Below are positions 18,168 to 25,257 of a DNA stretch of 64,000 nt, in pieces (the first letter of the stretch is position 1; each line of letters opens with the position of its first letter). The stretch is from NCBI GenBank assembly GCA_963707975.1, contig OY970177.1, forward strand, positions 2,356,001 through 2,420,000, read 5' to 3'. This DNA comes from CAVVXX01 sp963707975 (GTDB taxonomy: Bacteria; Pseudomonadota; Alphaproteobacteria; Micropepsales; Micropepsaceae). Both the position numbers and the translations under genes were made by a program. The notes under the pieces are model-generated. The model ran no database searches and was not told the origin of the DNA. It was given only the letters and a program-made list of their open reading frames with translations.

Positions 18168-18840
18168 TGCGCTCGTTTCCCTCTTGCGGCAGCCCCGGCA
18201 CCATCGGGACAAACACCACGGGAAGCAGCGTCTCGGTCGTAAATTCCGGCCGGGCGCCCTCACCTGCCCGGATAATCCGCACCAAATGTTGCGAAATGCT
18301 TTCGTAACCAACCGGAGTAATCAAAATGCCGCCCGGTTTTAACTGTTCGATAAGATTTGGCGGCGGTTCGGGAAACGCGGCCGTTACCAGAATTCGGTCG
18401 AAAGGCGCCTGCTCGGGCCAGCCCTGGTAGCCATCGCCGTGACGCGTGACAATATTGTCGAGGCGCAGATGACGGAAGCGCGCCTCGGCCTCACGCAAGA
18501 GCGGCTTATGGCGCTCGACCGTGTAAACCATGCGCGCGAGGCGGGCGAGCACGGCCGCCTGATAGCCCGAGCCAGTACCGATTTCGAGCACGCGCATGCG
18601 CTCGCCCACTTCCAGCTTCTCGGTCATGTAAGCGACCACGAAAGGCTGGCTGATGGTTTGCCCGCAGGAAATCGGCAGCGCGTTGTTGGCATAGGCTTGC
18701 GCGGTGAACGGCTCCTCGACGAACACCTCGCGCGGCGTGCGCTCGATGGCCGACAGCACGCGCTCGTCCGTGATGCCCTGGCGGCGCAGCGCCATGATGA
18801 GTTCAATGACGCGGGAGTCGGGGTGTTGTTCTTCAGCCAT
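18145..18840 (-). CDS. pcm: Protein-L-isoaspartate O-methyltransferase
   Basis: PCM methylates isoaspartyl residues so that damaged proteins can be repaired. The 231-residue product shows PREVFVEEPFTAQAYANNALP, GQTISQPFVVAYMTEKLEV, and the SAM-binding VLEIGTGSGYQAAVLARL. Start ATG 18840 lies two bases after the serS stop. In related genomes surE sits between serS and pcm; it is absent here. Its 3' end overlaps the NlpD-like gene. Confidence 0.95.
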   Translation of the reverse strand: MAEEQHPDSRVIELIMALRRQGITDERVLSAIERTPREVFVEEPFTAQAYANNALPISCGQTISQPFVVAYMTEKLEVGERMRVLEIGTGSGYQAAVLARLARMVYTVERHKPLLREAEARFRHLRLDNIVTRHGDGYQGWPEQAPFDRILVTAAFPEPPPNLIEQLKPGGILITPVGYESISQHLVRIIRAGEGARPEFTTETLLPVVFVPMVPGLPQEGNERNGRKGKP

Positions 18841-18842
18841 CT

Positions 18843-20339
18843 TCAAGGCGACAGAATTTCCGCGCCGCCCATATAGGGTCTCAGCGCGTCGGGCACGCGG
18901 ATGGAGCCGTCGGGCTGCTGATAATTTTCGAGGATCGCGATCAGCGTGCGGCCGATCGCAAGGCCGGAGCCATTCAGCGTGTGCACGAAGCGCGTGTGCT
19001 TTTCGCCTTTGGCCCGGTAGCGCGCGTCCATGCGGCGGGCCTGGAAGTCGCCGCAATTCGAGCACGACGAGATTTCGCGGAACGCGTTCTGGCCGGGCAG
19101 CCAAACCTCAATGTCATAGGTTTTTTTGGCGGCGAAGCCCATGTCGCCGGTGCACAGCGTCATCACCCGATGATGCAGGTTGAGGCGTTTCAGCACTTCC
19201 TGCGCGCAATCGGTCATGCGTTCGTGTTCTTTTTCGGATTGCTCAGGCGTGGTGATGGAGACGAGTTCCACCTTGTTGAACTGGTGCATGCGGATCATGC
19301 CGCGCGTGTCTTTCCCCGCCGCGCCAGCCTCCGCGCGGAAGCACGGCGTATAGGCGGTGAACCGTAGCGGCAGTTTTTCTTCGTCAAGAATTTGTTCTCT
19401 GACAAGATTGGTCAACGACACTTCAGCGGTGGGAATAAGCCAGAGTCGCGACACGTCCTCGATATACTTAGCGTGGTCCTCTTTCATTTCAGCAGAAAGT
19501 GCTTCTGTGATTTCTGGAAATAACTTTATCGCTTCTTCAACCGTTGGCTTTTCTCCTGTTTCTTTCTCTACGTTGTCCTGAATCTGCGGTAACCCCTTTA
19601 TTACGCGAGATAAGACTTCACTCAAGAGCTTGTCGAAGCTCTCTTGCGCATCAAGGTACTTATGCGTTGCGAACTGATCGTCTCTGAACTTCGGTAGTTG
19701 CGTAGTGCCAAACATCGCGTCATCGCGAACAAGAACTGGGGGAGAGACTTCGCTGTAACCAAACTCTTTCGTATGCAGATCGAGCATAAAATTGCCGATG
19801 GCGCGTTCGAGGCGCGCGAGGCCGTCTTTCAGCACGACGAAACGCGCGCCAGACATGCGCGCGGCCGCCTCGAAATCCATGCCGAGCGGTGCGCCGAGGT
19901 CGACGTGATCCTTGGGCGCGGCGATTGAGGGCGGCTTGCCGAACGCGCGCGCCTTTACTTCCTTGTTGTCTTTCTCGTCCTTGCCAACCGGCACGTCGAG
20001 TGCGGGCGTGTTGGGAATGCCCGCCAGAAAATCGGTCAGTACCTTCTGCAATTCGCGCTCTTTTTCTTCGCCCTTCTGGATTTCGTCTTTCAGGCCGGCC
20101 ACTTCATCCAGTAGCTTCTTGGCGCCGGCTTCGTCTTTCTTCGCCTTCGCCTGCCCGATCAGTTTGGAGGCTTCGTTGCGCCGCGCCTGCGCTTCCTGCA
20201 GCCGCGTCTGCAGCCCGCGCAGTTCCTTGTCCAGCGATAGCGCCTTGTCGGCAATCTGTTGCGCGGCGGCGAGCCCGCGCCGCTTCAGTCCTTCGACAAA
20301 GGCTTTGCTGTCGTCGCGAATGGCTTTGATGTCGTGCAT
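18843..20339 (-). CDS. serS: Seryl-tRNA synthetase with an internal insertion
   Basis: Class II synthetase charging tRNA-Ser. N-terminal coiled-coil arm is at residues 1-105; the catalytic core has LPKFRDDQF, WLIPTAEVSLTNLVRE, TPCFRAEAGAAGKDTRGMIRMHQF (motif 2) and NGSGLAIGRTLIAILENYQ (motif 3). At 498 residues it is about 70 longer than usual. The surplus is a helical, charged insert at residues 226-298 between LPKFRDDQFAT and LWLIPTAEV, where most bacterial enzymes have only a few residues. The DNA from about 19370 to 19795 is clearly AT-richer than the rest of the gene, and this tract includes conserved core sequence on both sides. Reading frame intact. Confidence 0.95.
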   Translation of the reverse strand: MHDIKAIRDDSKAFVEGLKRRGLAAAQQIADKALSLDKELRGLQTRLQEAQARRNEASKLIGQAKAKKDEAGAKKLLDEVAGLKDEIQKGEEKERELQKVLTDFLAGIPNTPALDVPVGKDEKDNKEVKARAFGKPPSIAAPKDHVDLGAPLGMDFEAAARMSGARFVVLKDGLARLERAIGNFMLDLHTKEFGYSEVSPPVLVRDDAMFGTTQLPKFRDDQFATHKYLDAQESFDKLLSEVLSRVIKGLPQIQDNVEKETGEKPTVEEAIKLFPEITEALSAEMKEDHAKYIEDVSRLWLIPTAEVSLTNLVREQILDEEKLPLRFTAYTPCFRAEAGAAGKDTRGMIRMHQFNKVELVSITTPEQSEKEHERMTDCAQEVLKRLNLHHRVMTLCTGDMGFAAKKTYDIEVWLPGQNAFREISSCSNCGDFQARRMDARYRAKGEKHTRFVHTLNGSGLAIGRTLIAILENYQQPDGSIRVPDALRPYMGGAEILSP

Positions 20340-20390
20340 GAATGAGTCCTACCCACAGCCCTTCTGGCATGGGCCGTAAAGTGCGGCAAC

Positions 20391-20557
20391 ATTTTACCTC
20401 CCCCAACGCGGGGAGGTCGAACCGCCCAAGCAAAGCGAAGGCGGTTCGGGTGGGGGGATGCGCCTAAGCCCCCCACCCGCTCGCGCGCTGTTTAATTGTT
20501 TGGCGTGCGAAGCACGCCGAGCGCTCGCGACCTCCCCGCGTTGGGGGGAGGTGAAAT
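20391..20557. repeat. Multi-hairpin palindromic intergenic element 1 (tatC-serS spacer)
   Basis: Near-perfect inverted arms of about 28 bp (20391-20419 and 20528-20557, carrying CTCCCCxAACGCGGGGAGGTCG) enclose three smaller hairpins: GAACCGCC/GGCGGTTC, GGGTGGGGGG/CCCCCCACCC and GGCGTGC/GCACGCC. Non-coding, and it lies between co-directional operon genes, so it may affect mRNA processing. Confidence 0.7.
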
Positions 20558-20565
20558 ACGGGCAT

Positions 20566-21357
20566 TTAAGCGTTCGCCGCCGCGCGTTTCTTTTCGGTCC
20601 AGCGCACCAGGAGAATCGAAATCTCGTACAGCGCCACCAGCGGCACGGCGAGACTCAGCATGCTGAAGGCGTCGGGCGGCGTGAGGATGGCCGCGACGGC
20701 GAACACGCCGACGATGGCATAGCGCCGCCAGCTTGCGAGTTGTGCCGCTGTCACCAGCCCCACGCGCCCCAACAGCGTCAGCAGCACCGGCAACTGGAAG
20801 CACAGGCCGAAGCCGAAGATCAGCGTCATGATGAAACTCAGATATTCGCCGACCTTGGCATCGAGCTCGATGGGTAACTGGCCGGGCCCGCCCGGGCTTT
20901 CAAAGCCCAGAAAAAACCGGATCGCCACGGGAAGCATAAGGTAATAGACGAAGCTTGCACCAAGCAGGAACATCACCGGCGAGGCGACGAGGAACGGCAG
21001 AAACGCGCGGCGCTCGTTTTTGTAGAGGCCGGGCGCGATGAACAGCCACAGCTGCGCGGCGATATATGGAAACGCCAGGCAGATGCCGCCGAACATGGCG
21101 ACCTTCACATAGGTGAAAAAGGTTTCGTACAGCGCGGTGAAAATCATGTGGCGGCCCGGCTGGCCGGCCAGCGCGTCGGACAATGGCTGCACCAGGAAGG
21201 CGTAAATCTCGCGCGCGAAAAAATAACAGAGCAGAAAGGCGGCGAAAAACGCGATGAGCGAGCGGATAATGCGCGTGCGCAATTCGACCAGATGATCGAA
21301 CAGCGGCGCTTTCGATCGTTCCAGTTCGGCTTCTTCTTCCGGCGTGGGCGCGTTCAT
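20566..21357 (-). CDS. tatC: Twin-arginine translocase subunit TatC
   Basis: TatC is the receptor for twin-arginine signal peptides in the export of folded proteins. 263 residues; conserved cytosolic N-terminus (PLFDHLVELRTRIIRSLIAF), six membrane helices, and the family segments FTALYETFFTYVKVAMFGG, LWLFIAPGLYKNERR and GFGLCFQLPVLLTLLGRVG. It is third in tatA-tatB-tatC, but separated from tatB by a 178 bp palindromic element. serS follows after a similar element. Confidence 0.97.
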   Translation of the reverse strand: MNAPTPEEEAELERSKAPLFDHLVELRTRIIRSLIAFFAAFLLCYFFAREIYAFLVQPLSDALAGQPGRHMIFTALYETFFTYVKVAMFGGICLAFPYIAAQLWLFIAPGLYKNERRAFLPFLVASPVMFLLGASFVYYLMLPVAIRFFLGFESPGGPGQLPIELDAKVGEYLSFIMTLIFGFGLCFQLPVLLTLLGRVGLVTAAQLASWRRYAIVGVFAVAAILTPPDAFSMLSLAVPLVALYEISILLVRWTEKKRAAANA

Positions 21358-21365
21358 AACCCAAC

Positions 21366-21486
21366 CTTTCCTCCCCCGTGGTTACGGGGGGGGTCGATCC
21401 GGCGAAGCCGGATCGGGAGGGGGTGGCGGAGTTGCCCCCTACCCCGTGCTTCGCGCGGTACTCCCCCCGTAACAACGGGGGGAGAA
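21366..21486. repeat. Multi-hairpin palindromic intergenic element 2 (tatB-tatC spacer)
   Basis: Outer arms TTCCTCCCCCGTGGTTACGG and its near-complement ending CGTAACAACGGGGGGAGAA enclose an inner perfect hairpin GATCCGGC-gaa-GCCGGATC and further GC stems. Same architecture as the element between tatC and serS, although the arm sequence differs in part. Confidence 0.7.
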
Positions 21487-21535
21487 ACGAACCACCGCGC
21501 GCTCGCCGGGGATGACAGACAAAAAGAAAGCGCAC

Positions 21536-21820
21536 TCACTTCTTTTCGCCCGGCGCCCGTTCGAGATTTACGATCCCCGCGTCATGCAAATCGGCCAGCG
21601 GGCGCTCGTCCTTCAGCGCGGCCACCTGCGCGCGCAGTTCCTCGAGCTCGCTCTCGCGCGCCATGTCGTCGAAACTCTTGCGGAACTGTTCGGCCATGGC
21701 GCGCAACTGCCCGGTCCAGCGGCCAATCGTGCGCATGATCTTGGGCAGGTCCTTAGGCCCCACCACGACGAGCGCCACAACCATGAGAATAAGAAGATGA
21801 CTCCAACTGAGATCGGTCAT
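21536..21820 (-). CDS. tatB: Twin-arginine translocase subunit TatB
   Basis: 94 residues: N-terminal transmembrane helix (WSHLLILMVVALVVVGPKDLP), the short hinge, then an amphipathic and coiled-coil helix (MRTIGRWTGQLRAMAEQFRKS to ELEELRAQVAALKDE). The GPKDLP after the helix is typical. It forms the TatBC receptor. Starts three bases after tatA stops, so translation is probably coupled. Confidence 0.95.
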   Translation of the reverse strand: MTDLSWSHLLILMVVALVVVGPKDLPKIMRTIGRWTGQLRAMAEQFRKSFDDMARESELEELRAQVAALKDERPLADLHDAGIVNLERAPGEKK

Positions 21821-21823
21821 GGT

Positions 21824-22015
21824 TCAGTGCTTGACCGGCTCGTCCTTTTTCTCGTCGGGCTTGTCGATGGCCGGGCGATCGTCCTTCAGCCCTTCGCGGA
21901 AATTCTTTATGCCGCGCGCGACATCGCCCATCAGCTCGGAAATCTTGCCGCGGCCCATGATCAGCACCACCACGATGGCGAGGATAAGGATGTGCCAAAT
22001 GCTCAAACCGCCCAT
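21824..22015 (-). CDS. tatA: Twin-arginine translocase subunit TatA
   Basis: 63-residue pore-forming Tat subunit: short membrane helix (IWHILILAIVVVLIMG), hinge RGKISELMGD, amphipathic helix GIKNFREGLK, and a charged tail. Start ATG 22015. First gene of tatABC. It lies 137 bp downstream of the ABC ATPase stop, across a palindromic element. Confidence 0.95.
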   Translation of the reverse strand: MGGLSIWHILILAIVVVLIMGRGKISELMGDVARGIKNFREGLKDDRPAIDKPDEKKDEPVKH

Positions 22016-22032
22016 ATCGGGTCTCCTGTGCT

Positions 22033-22124
22033 GTCCTCATGCTTCGTCCCTCGACAAGCTCGGGATGAAGGGGCTCAGCATGAGGACAAAATAAGGCCTC
22101 ATCCTGAGCTTGTCGAAGGATGAG
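22033..22124. repeat. Palindromic intergenic element 3 (upstream of tatA)
   Basis: Two hairpins: GTCCTCATGCT (22033-22043) pairs perfectly with AGCATGAGGAC (22077-22087), and CTCATCCT (22098-22105) with AGGATGAG (22117-22124). Each encloses a TCGACAAGCTC or its reverse. This is the dispersed repeat type common in alphaproteobacterial genomes. Confidence 0.75.
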
Positions 22125-22152
22125 ACCAAACAACAATTGTAAACTGGTTTCT

Positions 22153-23202
22153 TTATCCCCGGCAGGCCTTGTCGTGGCAAGGGAATACGAAGGCTTCCGC
22201 CGGGTTCGCCGCGAGATGGATGCGGACGCCGGGGGACAGCGCGGGGCTGAGGGGCGCCAGCGCGCGTACGAAAGCGGGCGCTTCCAAGCCCTTGGAAAGT
22301 GCTCCCGCCTCAATGGTGGCTTCGAATTCCGCGCCTGCGCCATAGGGGCGCACCGAGGTCACGCGCGCGGGCAGGCCGCTGTCGGCCACGCGTATGGCAG
22401 CGGGGCGGTAGATGATTTCGGCCCAGTCGCCGTCCTGGATGGCGGGCGCGGATGTTGGGCCGAAGGGCGAGTCGGCGCGGTCGCCGCGCGCCTGCGTGTG
22501 AAAAATATTGGCGCCGCCGAACAGGGCCGCCGCCTGCGTATCGCGCGGGCTGTGGTAGATGTCGGAGGGCGTGCCTTCCTGCACGATTCGCCCCTCGCGC
22601 ATTAGCGCCACGCGGTCGCCAAGCCGCACAGCTTCTTCCGGATCATGCGTGACGATGACGATTGCGGTGCCCGCTTCCCGCAAACGCGCAAGCGTGCGCC
22701 TGCGCACTTCATCGCGCGTACGGGCATCGAGGCCAGAAAACGGTTCGTCCATCAGCACCACGGCCGGCCTGGGCGCCAGCATTCTGGCCAGCGCCACGCG
22801 CTGCTGCTCGCCACCAGAAAGCGTGTGTGGGAACGCATCGGCGAGTTCCGCCATCCCGACGAGGGAAAGTTCGTCATGGGCGCGCGCGTTTTTTTCTTCG
22901 CGAGTGAGACCCGTCACGCCGAACGCAACATTGGCTTTTACCGACAGATGCGGAAACAGAGCGTAATCCTGAAACATGAGCCCGACGCCGCGCTTTTCGG
23001 GCGCGACGTGGCGGCCCTCGCCTTCGACAAGCTTGCCGCCTACGAAGACAAGGCCGGCATCGGGCCGTTCAAGCCCGGCTGCGATGCGCAAGGTCGTGCT
23101 CTTGCCGCAGCCCGATGGGCCGACAAGGCACAGCACTTCGCCACCGCGCGCATCGAGGCTCACGCCATCGACGGCCACGCGCTGGCCGAAGCGGCGCGAC
23201 AC
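22153..23202 (-). CDS. ABC transporter ATP-binding protein, CysA/PotA/FbpC type
   Basis: 349 residues: ABC domain with Walker A VGPSGCGKST, Q-loop FQDYALFPHL, signature LSGGEQQRVALARM, Walker B VVLMDEPFSGLD, switch His VTHDPEEA, then a C-terminal TOBE-like regulatory region (about residues 235-330). This architecture belongs to importers of iron, polyamines, sulfate or sugars; the closest feel is FbpC (ferric iron). No permease or binding protein adjoins it on either side. The GTG at 23202 clips the usual first residues, and the upstream frame has a stop 10 codons earlier, so start or N-terminus is uncertain. Confidence 0.82.
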   Translation of the reverse strand: MSRRFGQRVAVDGVSLDARGGEVLCLVGPSGCGKSTTLRIAAGLERPDAGLVFVGGKLVEGEGRHVAPEKRGVGLMFQDYALFPHLSVKANVAFGVTGLTREEKNARAHDELSLVGMAELADAFPHTLSGGEQQRVALARMLAPRPAVVLMDEPFSGLDARTRDEVRRRTLARLREAGTAIVIVTHDPEEAVRLGDRVALMREGRIVQEGTPSDIYHSPRDTQAAALFGGANIFHTQARGDRADSPFGPTSAPAIQDGDWAEIIYRPAAIRVADSGLPARVTSVRPYGAGAEFEATIEAGALSKGLEAPAFVRALAPLSPALSPGVRIHLAANPAEAFVFPCHDKACRG

Positions 23203-23565
23203 CGCGCGCAGCGAAAGCCCATCAACCGGTTGCTAAGTGGCGCTCAGGACCCATGCCTTTTTGAGAATGAGTATCGGTTGCGATTATGTAGCGATTGCCT
23301 GCCCCGGCGGCAAGGCAAATGGCCTGGCCACCGTCTTTCATGGCCGGATTCCTTCTGTTTTTTGAGCGTTCAGGTGACCCCATCGCAATGATCGGGGCGA
23401 CCCCACCGTGCTAACCAGCGGCGCGGTTGGCTAGCGGGGGCGATTCGCTTTTCTTCCTGGCGGCCGCATGCGGTGCCGCCGGTTGATCGTTTTGCTGCTT
23501 AACGGGAACAAGAAGCGACTGATCTCGTTTTCAGCGCCGGGGCAATAACCAAGGAGACTCCTGAA
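23203..23565. other. Non-coding 363 bp spacer
   Basis: No credible gene on either strand. It separates the divergent ABC ATPase and the small secreted protein gene, so promoters for both are expected here. An imperfect inverted repeat GCTAACC...GGTTGGCTAGC lies near 23410-23436. No confident -35/-10 pair could be picked. Confidence 0.4.
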
Positions 23566-23829
23566 ATGAATATGTTCACAAAACTGGCTGCGGCAACGGT
23601 TTTGGCCGCGGGGGCGATGGCGGTCACGGCCACAAGCGCTTTGGCCGACATCGTCTGCAACCAGGAAGGCGAATGCTGGCACGTGCGACATCATCATTAC
23701 GAATACAAACCAGAATTCGGGCTTGTGGTTCATCCCGATAGCTGGCGCTGGGGCCATGACGAGCATTTTGTCTGGCGCGAGCACACCGGCCGCGGCTATT
23801 GGCACAGCGGCGTGTGGATCGGGTTCTAG
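23566..23829 (+). CDS. Small secreted His/Trp-rich protein
   Basis: 87 residues. RBS AAGGAG precedes ATG 23566. Sec signal peptide (KLAAATVLAAGAMAVTATSALA) then a mature part of about 60 residues rich in His, Trp and Tyr: CNQEGECWHVRHHHYEYKP, WRWGHDEHFVWREH, YWHSGVWIGF. Two Cys could form a disulfide; the His clusters could bind metal. Expected in the periplasm. Function unknown. Confidence 0.75.
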   Translation: MNMFTKLAAATVLAAGAMAVTATSALADIVCNQEGECWHVRHHHYEYKPEFGLVVHPDSWRWGHDEHFVWREHTGRGYWHSGVWIGF

Positions 23830-24001
23830 CCTCTTGGCCGGAATTTTTCTGATATACGGGCGGAGGCAACGCGCTTCCGCCCGTTTTTGCGACGGCGCGC
23901 CAGCACTGAATTCCTTGACTTTTCCGATTTCGAGATGAACCGGGCGCAATAACCCAGATAATTCGTCAGGTGGGTAGCAGCGACTCGCTTGTCAAGGGTG
24001 C

Positions 24002-24051
24002 TGTCCTAATTCGCGCCTCAGTGTCCTAAGCTGGATCTCATAATGTCCTAA
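24002..24051. repeat. Three direct copies of TGTCCTAA
   Basis: TGTCCTAA occurs at 24002-24009, 24022-24029 and 24044-24051, spaced 20 and 22 bp apart. The first and third continue TTC or TTCC. They lie in the 292 bp gap between the small secreted protein and the next convergent gene; there is nothing else in this gap except the terminator. Possibly a leftover insertion-sequence end or a protein-binding array; no transposase is nearby. Confidence 0.55.
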
Positions 24052-24066
24052 TTCCGGCGGGCTACG

Positions 24067-24101
24067 AAAAAATGAGCCCAGCGCGTTCTGGCGCTGGGCT
24101 C
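24067..24101 (-). terminator. Rho-independent terminator
   Basis: Perfect 11 bp stem GAGCCCAGCGC/GCGCTGGGCTC with a 6-base loop, followed on the minus strand by a run of six Ts. It sits 20 bp past the stop of the periplasmic protein gene at 24122-24427. Confidence 0.85.
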
Positions 24102-24121
24102 TGTAGCGGTTAAATTATGTT

Positions 24122-24427
24122 CTAGTGATGATCGCCGTGGTCTGGTTCATGCCAGCCTTTGTCCTTATCACGGCCGTGTTTCCAGTCATTGTAGTGATTG
24201 TCCGAGGCGGCTCTGTATCTCTCGCGTTCTTCTTTGTTCCGCCACTTGTGCCAATGGTGGTCACGATCCCAGTAGCCATCTTCGTAGGCATAAGCGATGC
24301 TGCCGAAATCGAGATTTACGCCGACGCCAACTCCGCCAACATGGACACCAACCCCAACGTCCTGAGCACTGGCTGCACCAGCGCCCAATAGGGCTAATGC
24401 AAAAATCGAAGCTAGAATTGGTTTCAT
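24122..24427 (-). CDS. Small periplasmic Gly/His-rich protein
   Basis: 101 residues. The internal ATG at 24427 is chosen over a longer frame because it has a strong GGAGG RBS and starts a clean signal peptide (KPILASIFALALLGAGAASA, cleavage before QD). The mature protein has a glycine/valine repeat (VGVGVHVGGVGVGVN), an acidic-aromatic patch YAYEDGYWDRDHHWH, and a His/Asp/Lys tail ending DHGDHH. Likely periplasmic. Function unknown; His clusters suggest metal binding. It has its own terminator. Confidence 0.75.
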   Translation of the reverse strand: MKPILASIFALALLGAGAASAQDVGVGVHVGGVGVGVNLDFGSIAYAYEDGYWDRDHHWHKWRNKEERERYRAASDNHYNDWKHGRDKDKGWHEPDHGDHH

Positions 24428-24632
24428 AGGGACCTCCAAACAGTTGTTCGTTGCTTCACTATTGAAGGATGAAACGGCCCCAAACCCTAACACGGTTAAG
24501 GCACTGACGAAACGAAGCCGATAAACCATCGGCGTTCCCGTGATAAAACGAGCGATAACAGGACGTTCTTGGAACCTGTGCCAAGCGGGCGGTCATTTGA
24601 GCGGCCGCCGAATAAGGCGTTCTGGTTTCAAA

Positions 24633-24806
24633 TCAGGCTATTAGTTTTTTCTCCTTGCTGCCGCAGTGAATGCACTTTCCGGAATCGAAACCCTTTCTCG
24701 TGCAGTCCGGCTGTTCGCAGCCGATATTTCCGCATTTCAGGCAGCGGTAAAGCGCGTTGAAACAGGCCAAGCCTCTGTCGCCTCGTTTTCCTTGACAAAT
24801 CGGCAT
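24633..24806 (-). CDS. Small zinc-ribbon protein
   Basis: 57 residues with eight cysteines (positions 4, 15, 22, 25, 30, 35, 45, 48), including two CxxC pairs, RCLKCGN and KCIHCGS. That fits one or two treble-clef or ribbon zinc sites. ATG 24806 has AAGGAAG upstream. No other domain. Probably nucleic-acid or protein binding, by analogy only. Confidence 0.65.
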   Translation of the reverse strand: MPICQGKRGDRGLACFNALYRCLKCGNIGCEQPDCTRKGFDSGKCIHCGSKEKKLIA

Positions 24807-24850
24807 TGCAGTCTTCCTTCCTGTCCTGAATAACAACGCGAAGAAGGAAA

Positions 24851-25075
24851 TCAGGTTGCTCGCCTGAGACGCGCGGGGCGCTTGCCATGCGAATCCGTGC
24901 CCGGATGATCCAAGACCCATTTGTCGCCGGTTTTTGGATCTTCCAGGTCGATTGTCCAGCCGTCGTCGCGATATCCGATGCGCGTCAGGCATCGAAGAGC
25001 GATCCGATCGGCCTTATCCCCTTGGTATGTGTGTTTTCGCCGCCATGTGAAATGGCGGAGATACCAGCGCCCCAT
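24851..25075 (-). CDS. Hypothetical 74-residue basic protein
   Basis: Arg/Lys- and Trp-rich cytoplasmic protein: RWYLRHFTWRRKHTYQ, then a DDGWTIDLEDPKTGDKWVL segment. AAGGAA lies 7 bases before ATG 25075. It precedes the zinc-ribbon gene by 44 bp on the same strand, so the two may be co-transcribed. No family recognised. Modest GC and a proper RBS favour a real gene. Confidence 0.45.
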   Translation of the reverse strand: MGRWYLRHFTWRRKHTYQGDKADRIALRCLTRIGYRDDGWTIDLEDPKTGDKWVLDHPGTDSHGKRPARLRRAT

Positions 25076-25257
25076 GTATTCCTTGCCCGCGACAGAGACC
25101 CTCAGACCTGCATTTTACGCCCCGGCTTTGCCACGCCAATGCCAGTCCATGTGGTTTCAATAAGTTCACCTGCCGTCCATCTGTGATTTTTTCGCAGCCG
25201 GTGGCACGGCCGGCGCGCCGGCTAGGCGTGGCGTATGCTGATTAATTTGGCTGCGCC

